A stretch of 37,644 bases of DNA from UBA1794 sp964439955 (lineage in GTDB: Bacteria; Bacteroidota; Bacteroidia; Bacteroidales; Bacteroidaceae): contig CAYTPX010000018.1 of the NCBI GenBank assembly GCA_964439955.1, positions 1-37,644 of the forward strand. Reading direction: 5' to 3'. The notes below the pieces were generated by a model. The model did not search any database, was not told the origin of the DNA, and saw only the letters and a program-made list of their open reading frames with translations. Shown one piece after another: positions 1 to 7,045 of the stretch. Position numbers and translations under genes: made by a program. Numbering within the stretch: position 1 is the first letter of the stretch; every line of letters starts with the position of its first letter.

Positions 1-81
1 AAAGAGGCTGAATCCAAAAGACTTTTTGCTGAACTTGCAGCAAAACTCATTGAAGTACAACCAAAGGAACTCGGTCTTTAA
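1..81 (+). CDS. C-terminal end of an unidentified protein (partial, cut by window edge)
   Basis: The frame is open from base 1 to a TAA stop at 79-81 and gives 26 residues ending in PKELGL. The fragment is rich in Glu, Lys, Ala and Leu and looks like an amphipathic helix. I do not recognise the family. It is more AT-rich than the genes that follow. A downstream gap of more than 400 bp separates it from the threonine aldolase gene, so it probably belongs to a different transcription unit. The start lies outside the window. Confidence 0.5.
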   Translation, partial: KEAESKRLFAELAAKLIEVQPKELGL

Positions 82-509
82 TCATGGCTGGTGTCGGAAA
101 TGACATAGACCGTAGTACTGAACTGCACCATCAATTTGCCGTTACTTTCAGTCATTCATATTCAGCTCCTTTTTTGTTCGCAAAATTATATCAATCGTCT
201 GTTTGCAGAACGGCGCAAATGGGTGCAAGAAAATCCGTCGAACCGCTTTCCGGCAGCCCTTCTTCCATGACTAACAGGAGTGTTCTTTATCAACAAAACG
301 GGTAATGCTTTCGTAACGGAAAGTCCGCACATATCCTCTTACACCCTTTGTCCTGGCACTTGGCTGTGATAGGAAGGAATCTCATAAATCTTTTGTTTTC
401 AATCATATTTCCGCGACTTGCCCAATAACTCACGTTTTTGCATTACCTTTGCACACGGATTTTATAGAAAAACAACTTAACCTTGTCTTTTAAACCTTAT
501 ACAACAACT
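82..509. other. Long AT-rich intergenic region, no confident gene
   Basis: This 428-bp stretch has no convincing protein gene. A plus-strand frame at 84-305 encodes a low-complexity, non-conserved-looking peptide and is probably spurious. On the minus strand a TAATTTTG box (181-188), a GGAG (166-169) and a 25-codon frame (78-155) line up, but no -33 box is evident. The right part carries the promoter of the threonine aldolase gene. Confidence 0.5.
418..451 (+). promoter_or_regulatory. Bacteroidota-type promoter of the threonine aldolase / PBP operon
   Basis: TTG at 418-420 is followed after 23 bp by TACCTTTG at 444-451, matching the Bacteroidota -33/-7 consensus with a slightly long spacer. 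The predicted transcript start is near 458, giving an untranslated leader of about 50 nt before the ATG at 510. Confidence 0.6.
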
Positions 510-1559
510 ATGATACGATTTGAATGCGACTATACAGAAGGAGCGCATCCCAAGATTTTGGAGCGGTTAGTTGCAACCAATTACCAGCAAACGCCGGGTT
601 ACGGTGTGGACGAATATTGCGAACGGGCACGGACACTCATTCGTGAGGCTTGTGCCATGCCTAAGGCTGCGGTACATTTCCTCGTGGGCGGTACGCAGAC
701 TAACAAAACAATCATATCCTCCATCCTACGCCCCCACCAAGGAGTCATATCCTCCCAATCGGGGCACATCGCCATCCATGAGACCGGTGCAATCGAGTCT
801 ACCGGGCATAAAGTAATCACCCTCCCGTGCGACGAAAAAGGGAAGCTGACAGGAGCACAAATACGTACTGCCTGCGAAGCACATTACCAAGAAGACATGC
901 CGGAACATGCCGTACAACCGGGCATGGTATACATATCCCAACCCACAGAATACGGTACTCTCTACTCGCTCGCGGAATTGGAAGAAGTGCGCCGCACATG
1001 CCAAGAATACAGACTTCCACTCATGATTGACGGCGCGCGCATTGGATACGGACTGGTTGCCGAGGGAAACGACGTGGGACTACCCGAACTTGCTTCCCTA
1101 TGCGACGTATTTTACATAGGAGGAACCAAAGCCGGGGCACTTTTCGGGGAAGCAGTCGTCTTCAGCAACCCCGTATTAAGCAAGGACTTCCGCTACCTCA
1201 TCAAGCAAAACGGAGGCCTGCTGGCCAAAGGGCGCTTGCTCGGCATACAATTCGAGACCCTTTTTACCGATGGGCTCTACTTTGAGATAGCACGGCATGC
1301 AGACCGAATGGCCATGAAACTGCAACAAGCCTTCGAGAACCTCGGCGTCAAGATGCGCCATCCTTCGACAACCAACCAAATCTTCCCCATACTCCCAAAC
1401 AAGGTCTTGGAAAGAATTGCAGGCAAATATACTTTTTCCCATTTCGAAGTGATAGATGAGACGCATACCGTAGCCCGTTTCTGCACATGTTGGGCTACCT
1501 TAGAGGAAAACGTGGACAAACTGATACGAGACTTACCCGGCTTCCTTAACGAAGGCTAA
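510..1559 (+). CDS. ltaE: Low-specificity L-threonine aldolase (PLP enzyme)
   Basis: This 349-residue protein matches the beta-eliminating lyase / threonine aldolase family, fold type I PLP enzymes that cleave L-threonine or L-allo-threonine to glycine and acetaldehyde in the cytoplasm. Visible signatures are GGTQTN near residue 60, HETGAIE, the PLP-contacting IDGARIGYG and the Schiff-base lysine in YIGGTKAGALFGEA. Length is normal for the family. An in-frame TTG at 483 would add nine residues, but ATG 510 gives the expected N-terminus MIRFECDYTEGAHP. The PBP gene begins 38 bp downstream on the same strand and is probably co-transcribed, with no obvious metabolic link. Family assignment is secure; substrate preference among threonine stereoisomers cannot be read from sequence. 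Confidence 0.93.
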   Translation: MIRFECDYTEGAHPKILERLVATNYQQTPGYGVDEYCERARTLIREACAMPKAAVHFLVGGTQTNKTIISSILRPHQGVISSQSGHIAIHETGAIESTGHKVITLPCDEKGKLTGAQIRTACEAHYQEDMPEHAVQPGMVYISQPTEYGTLYSLAELEEVRRTCQEYRLPLMIDGARIGYGLVAEGNDVGLPELASLCDVFYIGGTKAGALFGEAVVFSNPVLSKDFRYLIKQNGGLLAKGRLLGIQFETLFTDGLYFEIARHADRMAMKLQQAFENLGVKMRHPSTTNQIFPILPNKVLERIAGKYTFSHFEVIDETHTVARFCTCWATLEENVDKLIRDLPGFLNEG

Positions 1560-1597
1560 CCTGTCTAATACTATAAAGCCTTGTATAATCCTACACT

Positions 1598-4099
1598 ATG
1601 AAGAAGATAATTTCAGCAAAAGAACTTGCCCTCCACTTGGCGAAAGGGGGAAGAATGTTCCTCGCGAAACTGGTGCAAGGGAAAAAATGGTATGTAAATA
1701 CGTACCGGAGGGGGAAATGGTACAAGAAAATATTCATAGCGGGTTTCACCCTCTTTTTTGCCTTTTTGCTGTACTTGCTCATGGTGGACATCAATTTCTT
1801 ATGGCTTTTTGGTAAATCGCCAAGCATGCACGCCATTGCGCACCCGAAACAAGCAGAAGCCTCGGAGATTTACAGCGCGGACGGAAAAGTCTTGGGCCAT
1901 TATTTCCGTGAAAACCGCATCCCGGTGCAGTACGAAGAAATATCCCCCATGCTCATCCAAACGCTGATCTGTACCGAGGATGAACGCTTTTACGAACACT
2001 TCGGCATTGATTTCCCCGGGCTTCTGTCCGCAGCCAAGGATATGGCCCGGGGAAATGCCCGCGGGGCCAGTACCATCACGCAGCAATTGGTCAAAAACAT
2101 GTTCAAGACACGCACGGAATACTCTACGGGATTGACAGGGCACATCCCAGGAATCCGGCTTCTCGTCATGAAAACTAAAGAATGGATTTCTGCCGTAAAG
2201 ATAGAGATGAGGTACAGCAAAGAAGAAATCCTCACGATGTATCTGAATACCGTAGACTTCGGGAGCAACGCCTACGGCATAAAGACTGCGGCAAAGACCT
2301 ACTTCAAGACGACACCTGCCGAACTCAAGACAGAAGAAGGGGCCGTCTTGGTCGGATTGCTCAAAGCCACTACGTATTATAACCCGCACATCAACCCCAA
2401 CAACTGCTTGGAACGCCGGAATGTAGTGCTTAGGAATCTCTATACCCACGGCGTCATCTCGGGAAAACAATGCGACTCCCTTTGCAGCCTGCCCCTGAAA
2501 CTGAACTACAACGTAATCCGGAACTACGACGGGAGTGCGCTTTATTTCCGCGAGGCAGTGGCGTCCGAGTTGAGGGCATGGTGTAAAGAGAACAATATAG
2601 ACCTGTATGCCGAAGGGTTGAAGATCTATACGACGCTTGACTCGCGTATACAACGCTATGCAGAGGAGGCGGTGCGCAAACAGATGAGCACCGTACAGCG
2701 GAACTTCAATGCCCATTGGGGAAAGACAAACCCTTGGCAAGACGAACGACACCGCGAAATCCCAGGGTTTATTGAGAACTTGGCAAAAAAGACGCCTTAT
2801 TACAAAATGCTACAGGCACATTTTCCCAATAACCCCGACTCTGTGGATTATTACATGAACCTTCCCCATCGCGTCAAAGTCTTCGACTATGAGAAGGGGA
2901 GCATCGAATTGGAGATGAGTTCCATGGATTCCATCCGCTACATGGAACGGTTCATGCATTGCGGCTTCATAGCCATGGAACCCAACAGCGGACACGTGAA
3001 GGCATGGGTAGGCGACATCGATTTCAACCACTGGAAATATGACAAAGTTACCGCCCGCCGCCAGCCCGGCTCTACATTTAAGCTCTTTGTCTATACTACG
3101 GCCATGAACCAAGGCTTCTCCCCGTGCGAGACACGCACGGACAATTACGCCACCTATGATGCAACCGGCGAAAACGGAACGCCGATAAAATGGGCGCCAC
3201 GCAACGCCGACGGAGTTTACTCCGGCGCTGAGATGTCTTTGAAAACGGCCTTTGCCCGTTCCATCAATACCGTGGCCGTGGCTCTTGCGCAAGAAGTAGG
3301 CATCGCCAATGTGGTTCGCACCGCCCACGCCATGGGAATCCAGTCGCCCCTGAACGAGACCCCGTCGCTGGCTTTGGGCGCTTCAGACGTAAGCCTGCTG
3401 GAACTGGTCAATTCCTACTGTACGGTTGTTAACAACGGCATGACGCACGACCCGATCCTCGTGACCCGCATCGAAGACCACGAAGGGCGTGTCCTTTACG
3501 AGCAGTCCCCGCGGCAAACACAGGCCATCCCCTATGAAAGCGCCTTCCTCATGCAACAAATGCTGCTTGCCGGGATGAATGAACCGGGAGGCACTTCGCA
3601 AGCATTGTGGGGCTACGATATACACCGGTACAATACGAATTTCGGCGGCAAGACCGGCACTACGTCCAACCACAGCGACGCTTGGTTCGTAGGCGTCACC
3701 CGCAATCTCGTGGCAGGGGCATGGGTAGGCGGCGAATACCGGAGCATACACTTTCGGACCGGCGCGCTGGGCCAAGGAAGCCGTACCGCACTTCCGGTGT
3801 TCGGCTACTTCATGGAGCAACTCCTAAAAGACCCTTCCCTGACGCACTACCGCGGGATGATACCCACCAAGCCGGAACACCCCATAAGCCGCGACTACGA
3901 CTGCCCGAGCATTTATATCTTAACAGAAAAAGACTCCATCTTGGGCGACTCAACACTCACGCTCCACCATCTGAAAGGAGTGGAAGACTGGGAAGACATA
4001 CCCCTCGAGCCTACACCAAGGGAAGAGAAGCCGGACGAAACCAGGGAGGAAACCTCCACAAAGCGTCCGCCCATCGCCCCTATCGACTTGCGGAAATAA
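1598..4099 (+). CDS. mrcA: Class A penicillin-binding protein (PBP1A-type, transglycosylase plus transpeptidase)
   Basis: An 833-residue bifunctional peptidoglycan synthase. A basic cytoplasmic N-terminus precedes one membrane anchor at about residues 45-71. The GT51 glycosyltransferase domain (about 95-270) has the catalytic EDERFYEHFGID (E127) and STITQQLVKNMF motifs. The transpeptidase domain has all three penicillin-binding motifs: STFK (nucleophile S492, K495), SIN (S555-N557) and KTGT (685-688). It polymerises lipid II and cross-links peptides on the periplasmic side. The C-terminal tail (about 800-833) is charged, proline-rich and probably disordered. The gene follows the threonine aldolase by 38 bp and ends 29 bp before a strong hairpin terminator. 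Nothing is missing from the catalytic set. Confidence 0.96.
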   Translation: MKKIISAKELALHLAKGGRMFLAKLVQGKKWYVNTYRRGKWYKKIFIAGFTLFFAFLLYLLMVDINFLWLFGKSPSMHAIAHPKQAEASEIYSADGKVLGHYFRENRIPVQYEEISPMLIQTLICTEDERFYEHFGIDFPGLLSAAKDMARGNARGASTITQQLVKNMFKTRTEYSTGLTGHIPGIRLLVMKTKEWISAVKIEMRYSKEEILTMYLNTVDFGSNAYGIKTAAKTYFKTTPAELKTEEGAVLVGLLKATTYYNPHINPNNCLERRNVVLRNLYTHGVISGKQCDSLCSLPLKLNYNVIRNYDGSALYFREAVASELRAWCKENNIDLYAEGLKIYTTLDSRIQRYAEEAVRKQMSTVQRNFNAHWGKTNPWQDERHREIPGFIENLAKKTPYYKMLQAHFPNNPDSVDYYMNLPHRVKVFDYEKGSIELEMSSMDSIRYMERFMHCGFIAMEPNSGHVKAWVGDIDFNHWKYDKVTARRQPGSTFKLFVYTTAMNQGFSPCETRTDNYATYDATGENGTPIKWAPRNADGVYSGAEMSLKTAFARSINTVAVALAQEVGIANVVRTAHAMGIQSPLNETPSLALGASDVSLLELVNSYCTVVNNGMTHDPILVTRIEDHEGRVLYEQSPRQTQAIPYESAFLMQQMLLAGMNEPGGTSQALWGYDIHRYNTNFGGKTGTTSNHSDAWFVGVTRNLVAGAWVGGEYRSIHFRTGALGQGSRTALPVFGYFMEQLLKDPSLTHYRGMIPTKPEHPISRDYDCPSIYILTEKDSILGDSTLTLHHLKGVEDWEDIPLEPTPREEKPDETREETSTKRPPIAPIDLRK

Positions 4100-4128
4100 A
4101 GGATACACTTCCCCTTCCCCAAAACCGG

Positions 4129-4172
4129 AATCCCCTCTTGGGCGATATTGTTGTGCCCCAAGAGGGGATTTT
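4129..4172 (+). terminator. Strong intrinsic terminator between convergent genes
   Basis: A perfect 14-bp inverted repeat, AATCCCCTCTTGGG (4129-4142) and its complement (4157-4170), closes a 14-nt loop and runs into TTTT, with more T-rich sequence after it. It sits 29 bp past the PBP stop and before the 3' end of the opposing acetyltransferase gene, so it may work in both directions. Confidence 0.88.
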
Positions 4173-4291
4173 GCTTGGCCTTTTGCCAAATGCCTGACCT
4201 CCCCTACCCCGTTTCCCGAGATACTCGCAGAGAAAAATACCTGTGCTTTTTCCGGAAAGCCCCGCAGGAAAAGCTGGAATACGCAGCGGCT

Positions 4292-4858
4292 TTACAACTC
4301 AACCTGCTTGAGGAACCGCGCCGGGACACCCCCGACAATCGTATTCTCCGGCACATCCTTCGTTACAACCGCCCCCGCGGCCACCACCGAATTGTCGCCA
4401 ATCGTCACGCCCGAGAGGATGGTGGAGTTTGAACCTACCCATACGTTCTTGCCCAGTACAATGGGAGCCGGATAAGTCGTCTTCCGGTCGTCCGGTTTCA
4501 ACCCATGGTTGAGCGTGGCAAACACCACGTTATGCCCGATCTGGCAACCGTCGCCCAAGCGGACTCCGCCGTGGTCCTGGAAATGGCAACAGGCATTGAT
4601 GAAAACCGATTCCCCGATCTCAATATTCTTCCCGAAGTCCGAATAAAAAGGCGGGAACACACGGAGCGAATCCGGCACGGTTTTCCCAAAAAGCTCGGAC
4701 AGCAATGCCCTTACCTCGGCAGGCGTGTGGTAAGAAGCATTCAGCCGGAAAGTTATGCGCCTTGCCTCGTCGCTCATTTCATCCATGAAACGCTGTATCT
4801 CCGCAGTGTCCAAGGCTTTGCGGGTCTTAACGTACTCCAGAAAATCATTAAGTGTCAT
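4292..4858 (-). CDS. Sugar O-acetyltransferase, left-handed beta-helix (maltose/galactoside acetyltransferase-like)
   Basis: A 188-residue acetyl-CoA-dependent acyltransferase of the LacA/Maa/NodL group. The N-terminal helical part (1-60) is followed by hexapeptide repeats of the left-handed beta-helix (about 75-185), with motifs such as IGESVFINACCHFQDHGGV and VWVGSNSTILSGVTIGDNSVVAAGAVV. H118 in ATLNHGL is at the position expected for the catalytic histidine. The C-terminus GGVPARFLKQ is typical of the family. The acceptor sugar cannot be inferred. It converges on the PBP gene and lies 121 bp downstream of the GGGtGRT operon on the same strand. I found no clear TAnnTTTG box of its own in that gap, so readthrough from upstream is possible. 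Confidence 0.85.
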   Translation of the reverse strand: MTLNDFLEYVKTRKALDTAEIQRFMDEMSDEARRITFRLNASYHTPAEVRALLSELFGKTVPDSLRVFPPFYSDFGKNIEIGESVFINACCHFQDHGGVRLGDGCQIGHNVVFATLNHGLKPDDRKTTYPAPIVLGKNVWVGSNSTILSGVTIGDNSVVAAGAVVTKDVPENTIVGGVPARFLKQVEL

Positions 4859-4979
4859 ACTGAAAAGCTTTGTGGTTATCTATTACTCTATTCTATTGTC
4901 CGGATGGGAAAGAAAAAGGATTCCCGGCAATTCTGGACGAACTGCAAGGAATCCGTTGTATATGGAGCTTTAGAAACGC

Positions 4980-5990
4980 CTACTTGCTCAAAGCCGTAGC
5001 CACGTCTACGGCGCACGCTACCGTGCAACCTACCATCGGGTTGTTGCCAATCCCGAGGAATCCCATCATCTCCACATGGGCGGGAACCGAAGAGGACCCT
5101 GCAAATTGGGCATCGCTGTGCATGCGCCCCATCGTGTCGGTCATACCGTAAGAAGCAGGGCCGGCAGCCATGTTGTCTGGGTGGAGCGTGCGTCCCGTAC
5201 CGCCTCCCGAAGCCACGGAGAAGTAGGGTTTCCCTGCCAATACGCGTTCTTTCTTATATGTCCCGGCAACGGGGTGCTGGAAGCGGGTCGGGTTGGTAGA
5301 ATTGCCCGTGATGGAAACGTCTACACCCTCTTTCCACATAATGGCGACGCCTTCGCGAACGTCATCAGCGCCGTAACATTTCACTTTGGCACGAGGCCCA
5401 TTGGAATAAGCAATCTCGCGAACCACTTTCAATTCACCCGTATAATAGTCGAATTGCGTTTGCACGTAAGTGAAACCATTGATGCGGGAGATGATTTGCG
5501 CGGCATCTTTTCCCAAGCCATTCAGAATGCAGCGAAGCGGCTCCTTGCGCACTTTGTCGGCCTTGGCGGCGATTTTGATAGCGCCCTCCGCAGCGGCAAA
5601 CGATTCGTGGCCGGCCAAGAAAGCAAAGCACTTGGTCTCTTCACGCAACAACATGGCGGCCAAATTACCGTGGCCCAAGCCTACTTTGCGGTCATCCGCA
5701 ACCGAACCCGGAATGCAGAAGGCCTGCAGGCCGATGCCGATGGCCTCGGCTGCTTCCGATGCATTCTTACAGCCTTTTTTCAGCGCAATGGCACACCCTA
5801 CGACATAAGCCCATTTCGCATTTTCGAAGCAGATAGGCTGGGTTTCCTCACAGGTCTTGTAAGGGTCCAAGCCATATTCTTCACAAATCTTGTTGGCCTC
5901 TTCTATATCTGCGATGCCATTCTCGTTCAACGCGGCAAGGATTTGCTTAATGCGACGGTCCTGGCTTTCAAATTTTACTTCTCTAATCAT
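4980..5990 (-). CDS. GGGtGRT protein, cysteine-rich, function unknown
   Basis: A 336-residue protein carrying the diagnostic GGGTGRT motif at 262-268, which names a conserved family of unknown role. It has 11 cysteines (36, 47, 54, 66, 74, 92, 121, 154, 205, 322, 326), including CEETQPIC and GCTVAC spacings that could bind metal or iron-sulfur clusters. There is no signal peptide or membrane segment, so it should be cytoplasmic. It follows a NifU-like scaffold gene by 21 bp in an apparent two-gene operon. The start ATG at 5990 is supported by a near-perfect Shine-Dalgarno AAGGAGG (5998-6004) seven bases upstream, which is unusual in this phylum. A role in iron-sulfur cluster handling is an inference from the neighbour and the cysteines only. 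Confidence 0.85.
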   Translation of the reverse strand: MIREVKFESQDRRIKQILAALNENGIADIEEANKICEEYGLDPYKTCEETQPICFENAKWAYVVGCAIALKKGCKNASEAAEAIGIGLQAFCIPGSVADDRKVGLGHGNLAAMLLREETKCFAFLAGHESFAAAEGAIKIAAKADKVRKEPLRCILNGLGKDAAQIISRINGFTYVQTQFDYYTGELKVVREIAYSNGPRAKVKCYGADDVREGVAIMWKEGVDVSITGNSTNPTRFQHPVAGTYKKERVLAGKPYFSVASGGGTGRTLHPDNMAAGPASYGMTDTMGRMHSDAQFAGSSSVPAHVEMMGFLGIGNNPMVGCTVACAVDVATALSK

Positions 5991-6011
5991 GATTCTTCCT
6001 CCTTAAATTTT

Positions 6012-6713
6012 CTATTCCTTACGTGGGTCAATGTGTTTAACAGCACCTTGTTCGGCAGTAAAGCGCCCGTATGTTCCCGTAACCTTCTTCAAGGCTTCGT
6101 TCGCGTCCGTGCCCTTCTTGATTTCATCCATGAACTTTCCGAGATGGACGAACTCGTATCCGCAAATTTCATCGTTCTCATCCAGAGCAATGGTCTTGAT
6201 GTACCCTTCCGCCATCTCCAAGTAGCGGGAGCCTTTTGCAAGGGTTCCATACAAAGTACCTACTTGGCTGCGCAAACCCTTGCCCAAGTCTTCCAACCCG
6301 GCGCCAATCATCAGGCCGCCTTCGGAAAAGGCCGACTGCGTGCGCCCATAGACTATTTGCAAGAACAGCTCACGCATTGCGGTATTGATGGCATCGCATA
6401 CCAAATCGGTATTCAACGCTTCCAGAATGGTCTTGCCCGGAAGGATTTCGCTTGCCATCGCTGCGGAGTGAGTCATGCCGGAACAACCTATCGTCTCTAC
6501 GAGTGCTTCCTGGATCACCCCTTCTTTCACGTTCAACGTCAGCTTGCAGGCACCTTGTTGTGGCGCGCACCAGCCGATGCCGTGCGTCAGTCCGGAAATA
6601 TCCTTGATTTCTTTAGCTTTCACCCACTTGCCTTCTTCGGGAATGGGGGCCGGACCGTGATTAGGCCCTTTCTTAACCACACACATGTGTTCCACTTCTT
6701 GTGAATAAGTCAT
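6012..6713 (-). CDS. NifU/IscU-like iron-sulfur cluster scaffold protein, partner of the GGGtGRT protein
   Basis: A 233-residue soluble protein. The segment ETIGCSGMTHSAAMASEIL (around C77) matches the core of the NifU N-terminal / IscU scaffold fold. C49 or C56 and C106 are candidates for the other two cluster ligands. Compared with IscU (about 130 residues) it has an N-terminal extension with PNHGPAP and a longer C-terminal region (about 150-233) without cysteine motifs. It is the first gene of the operon with the GGGtGRT gene and has its own promoter at 6793-6823. No cysteine desulfurase, HscA/HscB or ferredoxin gene lies nearby, so it is unlikely to be the housekeeping scaffold. Family assignment is fairly firm; its client is unknown. 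Confidence 0.75.
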   Translation of the reverse strand: MTYSQEVEHMCVVKKGPNHGPAPIPEEGKWVKAKEIKDISGLTHGIGWCAPQQGACKLTLNVKEGVIQEALVETIGCSGMTHSAAMASEILPGKTILEALNTDLVCDAINTAMRELFLQIVYGRTQSAFSEGGLMIGAGLEDLGKGLRSQVGTLYGTLAKGSRYLEMAEGYIKTIALDENDEICGYEFVHLGKFMDEIKKGTDANEALKKVTGTYGRFTAEQGAVKHIDPRKE

Positions 6714-6792
6714 AACTTTTGGATTTATGAGTTATTGAGTTATAGTTAATTGCCTCAGCAATCGTTTTGCCTTGCCTGTATGAAAAGTCGTG

Positions 6793-6823
6793 CAAAGATA
6801 ACCTTTTCCTGCGTAGGACACAA
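6793..6823 (-). promoter_or_regulatory. Promoter of the NifU-like/GGGtGRT operon
   Basis: Read on the minus strand, TTG (6821-6823), a 20-bp spacer and TATCTTTG (6793-6800) match the Bacteroidota consensus. The transcript would start near 6786 and have a leader of about 70 nt before the ATG at 6713. Confidence 0.65.
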
Positions 6824-6945
6824 GAGCTCGCCACAAAAAACGGTGTTTTTCCCGCGGGGAACAGCCGGCCTATTTTTCCGGCCATGCAGTACCCGTCCCC
6901 TGCATCCCTACTATTTTACAAGGAAAGGGTTGCCCCTTATCCGGG

Positions 6946-6986
6946 AAAGCCTTGCCGCTTTTGGCCAAAAGGCACAAGGCTTTTTT
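6946..6986 (+). terminator. Terminator-like hairpin upstream of the gldFG promoter
   Basis: AAAGCCTTG (6946-6954) pairs perfectly with CAAGGCTTT (6975-6983). Inside lies the palindrome CTTTTGGCCAAAAG (6958-6971). Six Ts follow (6981-6986). Oriented as a plus-strand intrinsic terminator, it has no annotated gene to terminate, because the gene on its left is transcribed the other way. It may end a short unannotated transcript or insulate gldFG. Confidence 0.55.
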
Positions 6987-7030
6987 CCGCCCGCCAAGCG
7001 GCTTTTCTTCTTCATTCGGCACAAAAGAAT

Positions 7031-7038
7031 TACCTTTG
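7031..7038 (+). promoter_or_regulatory. -7 promoter box of gldFG
   Basis: TACCTTTG matches the Bacteroidota -7 consensus exactly. No good TTTG is seen at the -33 distance; only a T-rich stretch lies near 7003-7012. The box ends 7 nt before the ATG at 7046, so the transcript would be leaderless or nearly so. Confidence 0.55.
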
Positions 7039-7045
7039 CCCACGT

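Larger units (their letters stand above)
6714..7045. other. Divergent intergenic region with promoters and a terminator-like hairpin
   Basis: These 332 bp separate the minus-strand NifU-like operon from the plus-strand gldFG gene. They contain the leftward promoter (6793-6823), a plus-oriented hairpin with a T-run (6946-6986), a copy of the 16-base repeat GGAAAGCCTTGCCGCT (6944-6959), and the gldFG -7 box (7031-7038). No small gene is convincing. The frame of gldFG stays open leftward through the region, but that part does not look coding. Confidence 0.6.

Noticed and set aside
84..305. A 73-codon plus-strand frame in the left intergenic region
   Set aside because: Serine-rich, motif-free peptide, no promoter or conserved start context.
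1799..2752. A 317-codon minus-strand frame inside the PBP gene
   Set aside because: It lies wholly antisense to the transglycosylase domain and has no motifs.
5076..6704. A 542-codon open frame on the plus strand, antisense to the NifU-like/GGGtGRT operon
   Set aside because: It spans both real genes and their gap, has no family motifs, and arises from codon bias on the opposite strand, which shows clear GGGtGRT and NifU signatures.
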